From Lineus longissimus (lineage: Eukaryota; Nemertea; Pilidiophora; Heteronemertea; Lineidae): DNA of 64,000 nucleotides. How positions within the stretch are numbered: position 1 is the stretch's first letter; every line of letters starts with the position of its first letter. This document shows, piece by piece, positions 12,482 through 25,300 of the stretch. The notes beneath the pieces were generated by a model, which ran no database searches, had not been told where the DNA came from, and worked only from the letters and a program-made list of their open reading frames with translations. The position numbers and the translations under genes are program-made. Location: assembly GCF_910592395.1 (NCBI RefSeq), contig NC_088316.1, positions 4,960,001 to 5,024,000 of the forward strand, in the 5' to 3' direction.

Positions 12482-13572
12482 CACGTACGATTACTTGTGA
12501 GATTAATTATGTACAAAATCTTAAACTAGCTTTTGAACCAAAATATTAGAGGAAACTTTAGTACAAGAAAATGAAAAAAGACCTTGATCAGAATCTTAGT
12601 GAGCCTCGATTTTGTCATTGAAACTGTTTTTTGAAACTGAAGTGGCGCCCGAAGTAAGTTGAAGCAAACCCAATTGGTCTTGTTTCTTACTTTCGATCCA
12701 TTAAAATAGTCCGTCAATTAATTCAAGGTGATAGGGTGTCCATGATATAGGAAGTTGCCCATTATTTCGTAGCTTTCTTTGTGTGCGAACATGTGTTGCT
12801 CATCACTGTCTTATTTATTGAGGGTTTCTTAGAATTAGTAATTGCCACTGCCTTCTTTCTTGACTTACAGTCGAGCAAATCTACGGCAGGGGATTTGACT
12901 TACATGTAAGTTCCCAATGGTGGTCATTTTGCTGTCGCAACAATAGAAAGTGTGTCCTCATTTTCTTTTGTTTGATATATGTATTTATATAATAATTTCG
13001 ATAATATATCATTTCGGTCCATTCATCTCGCCTCTTGCCTTGCGGTCAAGCCGATCGTCGATCAAGAGCAACTGGGCCGGTTTTTCACACCAATCTGTAT
13101 GTAACTTGGCGTTTGGTCAATAACGGGCTAAAGCGCACTTATCCCTGAATTCTGGTTATGACTTGACTTTGAAGACCAATGTGGGACTGAAGAATGGAAC
13201 TTGGGTTATAAACTCGACTGAATTACTATCTGTGCAACGCACATTACTCATTTGTTAGGTATCTATATCTCCTTCGCAAAAATAGTTTTTGCTCAGCTAT
13301 AGGCAGATGATGGAGAAACAATGTATAGCTTGGTACTATTTCACATTCAACGAAAAAATATTTTGATGAATATTTACATGGTAAAAAAGGTACCGGTAAC
13401 TGAAGGAGATGAAGTCTAGTCACCTATTCCGACGCCAGGTTGGCGACTTGCCTTGTTTGGCCCTGATGGAAGTAGCGCATTGGGTAACTTTCTCAGCAGC
13501 AGCCCTGCCAAAGCTATTGGATTTCTGTTAGTTTGGCGCTTCTCACGCATTCTTTCCTTTCTTGTCTTGCAG
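12482..13572. other. spacer or intron upstream of the LDLa exon
   Basis: No exon is seen. The last bases are a pyrimidine-rich acceptor (CTTTCTTGTCTTGCAG, ending at 13572) for the LDLa exon. An upstream exon ending in phase 1 must exist somewhere to the left, inside or outside the window. Confidence 0.5.
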
Positions 13573-13722
13573 TGGAGCCCATCAAAACCCAGGATGCTGA
13601 CGGGAATTGCCCGTTGGGTTACTTCCCATGTGGTAATCTGACCCAGTGTGTTGCCCAGCAGTTCCAGTGCGATGGAAATAATGATTGCCCAAACAGCGCC
13701 GATGAGGATTACTACCATTGTC
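13573..13722 (+). CDS. RXFP1/2-like: receptor exon: LDL-receptor class A module
   Basis: This 150-bp exon is phase 1 at both ends. It has the six-cysteine LDLa pattern, beginning [14 protein letters not shown] and ending with the calcium-binding CDGNNDC and SADED followed by the sixth cysteine. In RXFP1 and RXFP2 this module is needed for activation rather than for primary ligand binding. The LGYFPCGN stretch, which includes the Leu and Tyr implicated in activation, is kept. The Lys four residues later in human RXFP1 is Gln here. NLT inside the module is a glycosylation sequon at the position of the vertebrate one. The acceptor is CTTGCAG and the donor GTAAGT. Confidence 0.93.
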
Positions 13723-16700
13723 GTAAGTTGATAGATTTTTTTAACCACATATATTTTACCTAGGATGAAAAAAATAAACAATTGGTGTTTGAGATTGTGA
13801 ACAATCTCTAATGGTTTTTCAATTCGCCGAAAAACCTCCACGGTGTGTTTATTTATGTAAGCCAAATTAAAAAGCTAACAAATCATTATTCAAGATTCCA
13901 ACATCCACATTCGTTCGGCAAGCCTAGCAGCAGCACAGTCTTTGATGTAATATCTGGGAAGTGACCAAATATTTTTATGTTTGGAATTGATCCCTCATTT
14001 TGCTACTCATATCAAAGATCTACTTTTCATGGAGCTTATCTACTAGATAGTAAATACTAAGTGGTATAACGGATGCAGTACAAGGGCCTTAATTGCCGTG
14101 ATCACTTTCTAAAATGTTAATCCTTTGCCAGGGGACTGATAGCTAGTAGCATGTCACTTAGTTATGTTTTTTGCTTATATGGCAAGTGTTTTATACTTCA
14201 TACCAAGTATAGATTAATCTATAGACAATGTGTTCGTAATAGACAATATCGGCAGCCTGCGGCTATTTCTTGAGATACGAGATTGCCTTCGCTTTAGTAA
14301 CAGGTGGATTCATAGCATCATTAGCGGGTTCAGACGCAAAAAGGGCAATTGTGCTTCCTTTCAATCTTATGTCTGACTGATTATACATTAACAAGAGCAT
14401 GTGATGTGGTGACTGTAAGCCTGAAAATGTTCGTGCCTATTTATTTCTTATATATTATGAAATTTGCGAAAATATCTTTTAAAAATAATATTTTTCACAA
14501 TTTTTACTTTAGCGGACTACGACATTTCTTTTGGTTTTTCGAATAAAACAAAGTTTTCGTGGACGGGTTAGAACGTCAATTACAGAATTGTGACGTCACA
14601 CGATGTACTGGTTAATCGCGGCTTACAACTCTAATTTACTAATAATTACTCTTTCAGTATTCATACCGTACTAGTGTCTTCACATGCGCCTCTCCTCGCT
14701 GGGTTATAACGTGATTGCTGAATTGCGACTTATCTAGTTGCTGTGGCTCATTAGATTCTTATCACCAGCACCATGTTTATTACCGTCATCAGTTACTTTG
14801 TTTATTACGTGTATAACCATCCAAGTGGCTCATCGATTGCTGGTTCATTCCTTCTTAGGCTTGTTCGAGTGGAAGCTGAGTTTCATTTGTTAAGGTGAAT
14901 GTACACATGGGCATAAAAAGTTATCCCTCTGGAACGATAAATTTCCTACAAATCAAAATGAATTTTTCTTCCGGTAGAGAAGAACTTTCAGAGCAAGGTT
15001 CCGACCATTCTGTACGTTGAACTGAAGACAATTGTTATAATATCTTAGTTTGGCGAATCAAAGCAGTTGATTAGCGCGTCTTTAAAGCACCAGAACCAAG
15101 GATTTAGCGGTGAGCCTCTTCCAGGAGTGCGCCCAGACTTTGGAATAGACTTAACCATTTGCAAAAATATAAAGCGAGCCGTAGAAAGTGTTTCCAGTTA
15201 ATAAGACAGTGACATTTAAAGCAGCTTCTATGATACATTCAAGAGACATATAAAAACATAACTTTACAGAAAGTATGCTACCGATTCTGTATAGATGGGA
15301 GGGCGCACTTGAACAGGAATCTATTTGCCCGGATGCTGAAAAAGGACACAAACTGAACAATATTTAACCATCAAATGGTGTCCGATTACTAAGGTTAGAC
15401 CGACAGTATAGAAAAGTATGGAAAAGAGCGTCCGTATTTTTTTTTTTCAATTGGTTTTTCGAAAAGGCCTTCTCGCTAATATCGCCACGATCAATTTTTT
15501 TCTGGAAATACACAAGAAACAATACACAATGTGGAGCAAAATTAGTTGTAAATTTGCTACACATAACTACACATTATGGATTTAAAAAGCCAAACTAAAA
15601 TGTTACGATAATTATTGACAATTATTGTCTTGAAATGTCAGGACATTCTCTTGAAATATTGTCTGCGGCGAAGTTTTAACTTATCGTGATCAGGAACTAA
15701 TATGTATCATCAAATTTTGGTTAACAACTTTTATAACTGATTCCTAGACGGTAACCTGAACATTTGCAAGACAGTAACCATAATCTTCCCCCCAAAGTCG
15801 CCAATGCTTCGTAGGTTTTAATGAGGATGTATGAGTTAATTGTTGACAGGAGGAAAGAAACACATTTCTTGTTGCAAAAATATGTGGTGCTGAACCATCA
15901 GCCCGATGATGCTTCCGGCATTACCACTGTTTCTTTTTGACATCCATGCATATCCACCTAAACTAATCGAATAGAGTGCGAGGAAGGGTGAAGCCTTACT
16001 CGAGCAGCTTACATTATGAACCCTTAATATATTCGTTTTCTTCTTCTGCGGTAGCACGGGACTATCCATGCCATTGACCCATTATCTCAGTCTGCATTTA
16101 GGAGATTCATCGAGGGCTAAACATTTCCACAAACTTGATGCGCTTCAATATCGACCCCGTGGTTCAGCTGTGGAAGATGATCACGAGCAGACCAGTTCGT
16201 GGGTGTCAACCCGTTGCTCTTATGACTTATCCGTCTTTGACCTGCAACGCTATATGCCCATTTGGATGCCTAGAGGGGTTGTAGAACCTCGCAAAAATAA
16301 AAGGTCGAGTCTTAAAATCACTACTAAACGTGTTACACATGTATTTTGGGACAAAAATCAAGCAACACCAAGCCAATACAGTAGTATGAATAGCCATTGA
16401 TTAGATGCTGAATTATCTTGCCCCCTATTGCCAAAATGTGGTAACTAGTCCTAGCTATGTAGTATTGCTTCCAAATTCTTTGTCTTTATTAATTATCGAG
16501 CTGTTGAACTCGTCGATTGCCTTTATTTATTTTGCTCCTGGAAAGTCGATGTGATCGAAGTAACTTGCCCATATGAACTGGAGTAGAGGCGAGGGGGGGG
16601 GGGATGTGTTCGTAATCAATATATAGCAGCAACGTACGCTGATGACGCATGACATGTGGATTGTTGGATTTTATATTGTCACTTGTTAAGAGCATTTAAG

Positions 16701-19700
16701 TGAACACAACGTTTATCTTTCCTTGACGCTTTAGGCCTATTGTTCGCCGTGAAAGCTGATTCGTGGGGGTCGATATGATCAAGTTTTCCCGTCGCCCTTT
16801 AACAGGACAATAGAACGTTGGGAATTAATTAAGGCCCAGGTGTGAGCTAGTTTTGACAATAGACGGTGTATGTATTGAGTTAGGTGTGGAATCATTTAAA
16901 GGCGAAGTAATTAAGGGAATAACGTCAAGAAAACATGCGATGATAGCCTATGAAACCAATAGAAAACTATGGAGTGCATTGTGACAATAAACTCCATCCT
17001 CATTCAAAAGTTTAACAAAAATAACAGAAAGAGTGACAACCGCGCCCCTTTGCGGATGTTTAATTTTCCTCGTTTCGATAAAACAAGCGGAAGCAAAAAA
17101 GGTTCATCTGGCATTTATAGGAAAAAGCACGAAGAAGCATATGATAATGACAGCTTGCTTCCTTTGCAGTTCGCTGAGAAACATCTTCTTTTCTTATATC
17201 CTCAGTCATGCGTTAATGTGGCGCGGGTTGTCGGTTTTTATCGTCGTGTTTGCGGAAACGGCGGAGAAAATACGGCATCGACAAAAGAACTCATTTGGTT
17301 GTTCGCTGATAAAGTTTGACTTCGTATTCCGCATTGGATATCTTTTAGCTGCATGCCAGAATTATTTGACAAATGTTTAACGGGGTAAAATGTGCCTCCA
17401 CATTCAAGCGCTAAAGTTTTAAGGGAAATGACAGCTCCGTCGGTGTAGTGTTTTGTGACTGCTTTCGTATTTTGCGTCAATCCTTGTGGTTTACCATTTC
17501 GTTGTGAAACGATGGGTTTTTACATTACCGTTACGTTTATTTGCTCTTGTCGGTCTAGTCCTTTCAACCTCTATCAAAGATGTTGCGTGGTGGTAGATGT
17601 TATCAAGATTTGCGTCGAGAAACCTCTGGTAACAGAGTAAAACAATGAGATACCAACACTAAAATATGTATAAGAAATGTTTTTTCTCTCAAAAATGTCA
17701 AAGAACTAATTAATGACTAGCAAGTCAGTTTATATGCGGAATTTAGTATAATACCGTTCCAGCCCGATATCATGCATTCAGGCGAATTTTTTACTGTGGC
17801 TATCGATCAAATCCCACTTATCATTTTAAAAAACCGATGGTGATAAATACACAAAAGTGGCCCATTTATTTCATGCCGGGTGGTTTTTCAATACTGCAGC
17901 AATATTCTCCCATACTCGTATCCTCGTCTCCCTGAATGAATTTATTTGAATTTGATGACATTTTGACTTGTTTATGTGCTATTGCGCGCTAATCTATATC
18001 CGTTCCCTTCAATGGCTCGCCAGTAAATGCTGATCTCAGCAATTAACTCGTGCGCAGCCAGAATTGGCCGTGAACAGTTTTATGATTCCGTGAACGAGGG
18101 TCTATTATCAGGTGCTTTAAACTCGATGCTTTCTTCATTGCTATAACTTAATTTCTAGAAAACTATTTAGCAATTAGCAAGCGTTGTATATGCATTAGAT
18201 AACGAATGGTATTCATTGTTGTCTTGTATCTACCTTTATGGACGGTAAAGTTTTAGGCCGGGTCTATTTGGCAAGCCGCTCGCCGAACAGGCATCTTTTG
18301 TTGTCCTGTTTGGAGAGCCGCTTGCCAAACAGCACTAAAAAGCCACCCTGTTGCAAAAATACTACCCTCTTTGGCGAGCCGGAGAGGTTACAACATGTTG
18401 GCCAATCAGAGAGCAGTGACGTCATATTCGAATTTATATGCGCATATTTAACAATGGCCGACTTCCCGCTCTCGATTCAATTTCTGTTACTAAACTCGGG
18501 TTTTGGTCAATAATCCATGAAGAAGTATGTACATGTACATGAATGTTTGGATTTACAAAAAAAGTCATAAACGTGATTTAACTGATAAGCATGTTAAATG
18601 CATTAGTGTGCATTTCTAAACCGTTTCACTGTAACTCCAGTGTTGCTGACCGTGTTGCCACGAATGATAATGAGCTCCTGGATGGTTGAATATGCATGAT
18701 TTCGGCTCTCCATCTAGGGCAGAAAAAAGGCGCTGTTTGGTGAGCCGGGCTTGCCAAATAGTCACTTCCAAAGTTTTATTCTGCACCAATCAGCAGGCTT
18801 ACAGAGTCTGTGTTCATCTTTGTGTTCATCTTTGATATGACTTACGATATCATAAACCGTTTAACTTTCCTCTTATTTATTGTTTGCACATTTATGTTTT
18901 TGTTTTTGTTTCACAGTGGGTGTGATCTCATAAACCTGATGTAAGATTTGAGAGTACGCTTGCTAATTTGAACATCGAAACCATAAATTGATACATCTAT
19001 TATAATTGGGGAGAAATGCGATCAGTAAAAATCATTCAAATGCAAAACCGGGGTTGCGAACATTTTGGGATGAAGATTGCGAACCTGATGATCATCATCT
19101 TATAATTTGGGGTCAATTCCTTGTAGGTTTTAAATATCCCAAGATTCCTTAACATTTTCATGGCACGTATGGATGTTGTTAGACAATGTAGGGCAAATCA
19201 AATCGGACATTTCCCAACAACGATCTGGAATCGAAACGTGTGATGTTCTTCCTTAATTAACGTGCCTGTCATCATGATCTTCCTTAATCATCTTGCCTGT
19301 CATCATGTCTCAGTGTTTACGGCTGTTAAGTCCAACTGACCCTAGTCGAAAATCCCGGCCGATAATATTCTTATACATTATTCTTAGCTGACATCTACTC
19401 AGTTTTGACTGTCATGTAGATTTACGATCCTAACAGGATTCTCATAGGTCGTACAGTAATCTTGACAAGATGGAACAAAATATACATGAGTACGACCTTG
19501 GGTTCAAACGGTATTATGGACCTGGGAACAATCATTTCTTTGATAGCGATGTTCAAGGCCATATAAACTTGATTCCATATTCCGTGAGGCAGAGATTACT
19601 GAATTATTAGCGAGCACAATTATTTTCGAGCCGGAAGATTAAAATCGATTTGATTGGCAGTTGAGGATATTCTATACACTGTCGTAATGCGAAAGCTGAG

Positions 19701-22332
19701 GCAGATGCGCGTTTTAGTGAGGTTGGTTGAGATTGCTGACAATGGTTAATACGCCGAATCGATTATTAAAACTGTATCTAATTTCACGACGTGTTATGGC
19801 GTATTTTGATAATGCTGGTTTGATTCCATGTTCAGTTCAGTAGATGTTGTAGTCTGTTACCCCTACCAAACAGAAAACCAGGAGCGTAGCCAGTTTTTGT
19901 GTTTGAAGGAGGGGCCGGCCGCTAAAAGACAATTTCATACTTTATAAACAAAATTGGCCGAAATAACGTAAAATACACACGTTTTTTTGTGACTTTTGAA
20001 GGGGCACTTGCCAACCCTCTCCATGCCAAACATCTGCGAAAATAGCAGGTGAATTGTTTCACAGATTAACACCACCAGGTGATAATATTTTAAGGCCAAT
20101 ATTATTTGACATTTGTTTCTAACAAAGCTGTCAAACTACATGTATTCTCAAAAGTCAAGAAAGTTCTCCAAAGGTCATATGACGACTCGTCTAATTTTGT
20201 TTTATTTTCGAAGTAGAAGGTTTGAAGGTTTGATTGCCTTTTGTGATAGCGGATGTACTTAATTACTATTCAACTAATTGATATAGGGAATATAATGATT
20301 TTGATACCATGCCTTAAGCTGTTATGCTTAGTAGTTTAGTGACCATGGAAGGAAAGTAGTAAGATGATGTCACTAACTGTAGCTCGTACGGGGTGTCGCA
20401 GTAAATAATGCACACTAAAAAATCCGAATTTAACTGCAAGAGTGAACGGAGATCGATGATAAATTACTACTGCCGGAACTTTGATAGATTACTGCGGAAA
20501 TGTTTTGAAATTTCGACAACTTACAGCTACAGCGGCTTCTTCAAGTCGGCCGGTCCCTGCTTCCAGATGAGAACAACATTGGATGACATGCCCAAGATGC
20601 CAAGTGCCGCTAGAATTGCCTTTTTCTCGCAGACAATAAAGATAAGTAGTACTCAGTCTATAGTTGACAGTCGACGCCACGGCTGTAGTATACGCTGGTA
20701 GCGCACCTTCATCATGATTTTCATGACACTTTAAAGTGGAATAATTGGAGTTTCCGTTGATACGTCGTGCATCGTGCAGTTTCAGATAACAAATTATAAT
20801 CACTATCACGGCTTTTCTTTTAATGAGATGTTCAATGAAGTTTAAATTTCCTAATGAAAAATTTGATTTTACACCTTTACCTAATGTGAAATCCATTAAG
20901 CATTGAAATTTAAAAAGGGACTGTCAAAGAAAAAAACGAATAAAGATCTATTACGGGTCGAGTCCTGACATCAAATTTCAAAGACGGCTTTTGCTTCACA
21001 GGTTGTGTTTTTGCTTGGTTGGTGGTGTCTCCGCGGATTATAATATCAGTGCGGAATTCGTCGTGCGCTATCACGCAGCATCTCTGACTTCGACTCGATC
21101 CAGTCGTAAGGCGATCACTGTTCATAGAGAAACACGTTCCACGCGACTAGACTAGTTTTCTGCTGTGACAAAATCGGGAAATAGGGGAATTCTAGTCCCC
21201 AGCAATTTTGTGAAATGACTTTGCTGTAATATACACCCAAATTGCTTTACTAATCTATGTAAAAAAAGTGTATTATCAATTCGCCCGCACCAGGAGACTG
21301 TACGCTAATCCTTTTGACTATCTGCAACATGATCGAGCAGAATCGCATTGACCAACTCGGAGCCAAAAGAAAGAATGTGGAATTCCAACTCTGATAAACT
21401 CAGCAAGCCATTTGACGCTGGATATTTTGTCTTTAAACCACCTGCACAATATCGAACTCGGGTGTGTTGATCAAAAGTATAAACAAATTATATATGTCTA
21501 AAAGCGTTGTTTATAGGCCTATTAATCAGAAGCGGAGGACTCACCGTTAAAGATTATGTTATGCTTATCAGCGCCACTATACTAATGAGACTGGTGCAAA
21601 TAGAGCAATATTTTTAAGAGACTGCAGGTAGAAGTATGCTGGTGGCAACAAGTGCTGACAATCTCTTACATAGGTATGTTTTGATGAATGCATTATAGAT
21701 TAGTCATGAGCATCCATGACTTCAGTGACAGGGGAAAGTCTTAACGATGGCTGTGTCAGCAGCTGCTGCTTTCGTAGCTAATGATAGTCACTTTGATATA
21801 ATTATTTCACACGTTTGTGTCTTTTCAGAGGACAGCGAGGGATGGTTTGAACAGTTCATCATTGGACCTGGGATCAACAAAAATGTATCCGATTCCTGGA
21901 ACACATCGAAATGTGGTTAGTATACTATTAGCATTCTACAGGAAGGTTAAGTCGTACTTTAAAGCTCTGTCCCGTTTATCAATTGGCGTTCCATGAGAAA
22001 TGCATGTTTAGCCGAAGAGGTTTAGACCGCAGGGACTGGAAAGTATATTTCATTGAAAGCACCTGCGATGATCAGCGCAAAGGGCGATTATCGTCGCATC
22101 GCATGCGATTTAAATCTCAGATCTAAATGTCAGACCTTCGTTGCCTTGTATGACCCACTATAGAATTGACATTAGTGTAAAGCATGGGCAAAATAAAGCA
22201 TGTCGATGTCGCCAATAAACTAATTTAGCAATCTAAATTTGATATAAATCGTATTTCTGTTTTTAGCTCAGCTGACTAAGTCAGCCGAGCTTGTCAAATA
22301 AGTTGTTCAGTGGCGTCCGTCTGTCCATCCAT

Positions 22333-22366
<34 letters not shown>

Positions 22367-25300
22367 GTTAAACCCATGGTGCACATTTTGTAACCGTAAG
22401 ACCTAGAGACTTCAATTTTGCATTTCTGGATACTTCTGGTCAAACTCTACTTTCAAAACAAAATTTGTCGCCATTCGACCTACTTCCTGCGAGCGAGAGT
22501 GCATGAAGGAAACTGGCCTATATCGGCCTAGGAGCAGCAGAATTAGTCGAAATATGCTCTAATATTAAGATAAAATTCTTGAAAATCTATTTTATTGAGA
22601 AAAAGTTCAAAATTTTAACAGGAGAGGGCGCTACCTGCCTTTTTATTATTTCTGCCGATTCAAATTCCCGCCCGATGACGTCAGCCATCAATGAAGTCTC
22701 CTATTTGCCAGTTCTCAAAACATGGCAGCTACACAACAAAAGCAGTAGCTCCAGGAATAAATCACTGTTCACTTCAGCTTCGTAATCGATTGTACCCCCA
22801 CTTTATTGTGTTTTGTGTGATGTTCCTATTCAATCAACGATGTAAGGCCTTATTATGTTGGTTTTCATTGAGAAGGTGCATTATAAGCGGCGTACGAAAT
22901 ACCGAAGCGGAGACAAAATGGCGGCATGTTGTTTACGCCATGTGCAATAATCTTGGGGCTCAATGACACTCAAGTACCCAATTTTCTGCTTAAAAAGGAG
23001 TCTGGTAGGCGATATTATCACTAGTTCGTTTCAGTGGTAGTCATAAGGTCTTTAGGGACTACTTTCAGAAATTAGTTCTTGAAAATTTGGCCACATTTCT
23101 GTGAAAACGATATCGGAAGTGCATGCTCTGTTCGCGATGACATCGCCGATGTATTTTGAAGTGGAGAATTCCCACAGTATGTGCAGTGAATCGGCATGAT
23201 TCTGTTCGCCTATTAAGTTTTAGTTCTACGATGCTTTCATGAGTAAAAAGTAGACATTCTAAGGAATACAATAATGTCACTCCCATAAAAATTGATTGGA
23301 AATTGAGGGAGCTACGGCATTCTGTTCGACAACTGGCAGCGCTGAAAAAATACATTGCATACTGTACAATACCAAATGGCACATTTTAAAAAGCGCTCAT
23401 TGGACAACGTAGGGAATCACCAGAAATGACGTCATCGCTGGTCTAAATAGAAAACTACGGTGGCGCAGTAGAGCGCAAGAAAAGGTTTAGCATTAACTTC
23501 GTCATGCAAGCTTCAGCAACAAAACGATTTCTCATGAATGATTTATTTGATCATCATCAGCTTGTTTCCCCTGATAGATAAAAAAATGACTTACAATTTC
23601 CATCAAAGTTTTCTATTTTGTGTATAGTCACATGTTATTTAACTGGCAAGGAGCCAAGCAGTTTTGAATATTCGCGGGAAAATACTTCGTACTTGTAAAC
23701 GAGGCTATGACAATGAGTATCCTCATTCATGGCATAAACTTCATGTTTCGGTAAATATTTTCATACGATGATTTCACCCGAATTATGGTCAGGATTGAGG
23801 AATGAACAGTGGCATAATTATGTCAACCAAAAACATTGGTACCGTAGTGAACGCAAAAGGATATCAAATACCATGGAGCATGCCATTTTCATGCATAATG
23901 AACTAAACACCGGGAAGATATTAATGATATTAACTCAGCTGAGCGCCAGGCCCTTGGGCCTCTTGTTCTTGGGTAAAAAACAAATTTGAAAAATTGCATT
24001 CTGTTCGTGAGGAAATTAACATTGTGCGCGAACGGGAAACAACCGGAAAGAATGCTCGAATCTGCTACGAAGCCACCATTTAATCAACTGAAAAGTGCTC
24101 TATGACAAACAATAAAAAGAATTGTCATTACCTTTCAGATCTAAAGTTCTATCCACCGGAATGTAAATGTCGCAGTGCTACGAGACTAGATTGCGGTGGA
24201 GCGGGCTTCACTACCGTGCCGCAGAATATCTCAACCAACATTGCTCGCCTGTAAGTAACGGATGGCCAGAGGAACGGAAAATATGTTTGTTCATTTGGGC
24301 TGGATCATTTGCAGAAATATGTCGCCCGCGGTGGTCTTCTCGCATGCCGATCCATCATCGTTGTGCGTATATCCATCCTTCACCGCCGATAACTCCCCCC
24401 TGGTCGGCCGTCAGAAGGGCTGTTACTTTATCGGTATTCTCCCTGCATTCCCTTCCTTTTCCACCCGTCCATGTTGCGACAACACTAACATTACACTCAC
24501 TCCTGCTTGTCGCACGAGAAACGCACTGAAGGCCATCATAATGGAAGACAGGGTGTTCAATGAGTAACGATTCCAGGGATGCTGACCTGATCCAAATGCA
24601 CAGTGCATGTTATAGAAGAAGGGTAACCTGATCCTGAGGTTGGCACTATCAATTCAGGCAGTCATTCAATAACTTCGTGTCGAGCAATTTGATTGGCCAC
24701 CCGTTTATGATGGTGCATCCGACGGATTTCCTGGCTCTTTATGTCGGCGGTGAAAGGAGGAGACTTTAGGACTAATATTCACCGCCGATAAGTCGGCATG
24801 TCTTGTCGGGGAGCGAGCTACCGATGCGAGAGCTGCCTAAAAGGGGCCTCAGTAGGCTGCCTTGCTCGGTGAAGTATACATGAAAGAACATAGCGACATG
24901 ATCCCCGTGTCATGTTCCGCACCCAGGGCAGTTACATCTTTATGTTCGTTTACTTTTGCGTGGTGGTTTACGACTAAAACCTTTCTGCTCAAGTCGCCGC
25001 GGGCTTGAGATATTTTTGCGAAGAGTTACGTGGGATTAATTACAAATGCAGTCTGATTCATCCGTCTAAATGTTATGGATTTTTCTCTTGGTGATTGTAA
25101 AATTTCTGCAGCTGTTAAATTTGGATTTAAACCAACCTGAATGGAAAAGCAAACATTTGCAAACTGGTTTATATGATGCTGTGCTACGTTTTAAAATATA
25201 TTAGTGGCAGACAGTATCATTACCGAAGAGTGCGGTAATTCCTTATTCTGTACGGTTTGTCTAACCGCATGACTCCCAATCTATTTTGTTATACAATTGG

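Noticed and set aside
13416-13865. 149-codon minus-strand frame over the LDLa exon
   Set aside because: It is the antisense shadow of a well-supported coding exon.
16969-17380. Two overlapping + strand frames of about 115 codons
   Set aside because: They overlap each other in different frames, have no domain or codon bias, and lie deep in an intron.
20489-20896. 135-codon minus-strand frame, and a second minus frame with a hydrophobic segment ([16 protein letters not shown]) ending near 20540
   Set aside because: No recognised family, no convincing acceptor and no conserved neighbour. Length is within what chance allows in 64 kb.
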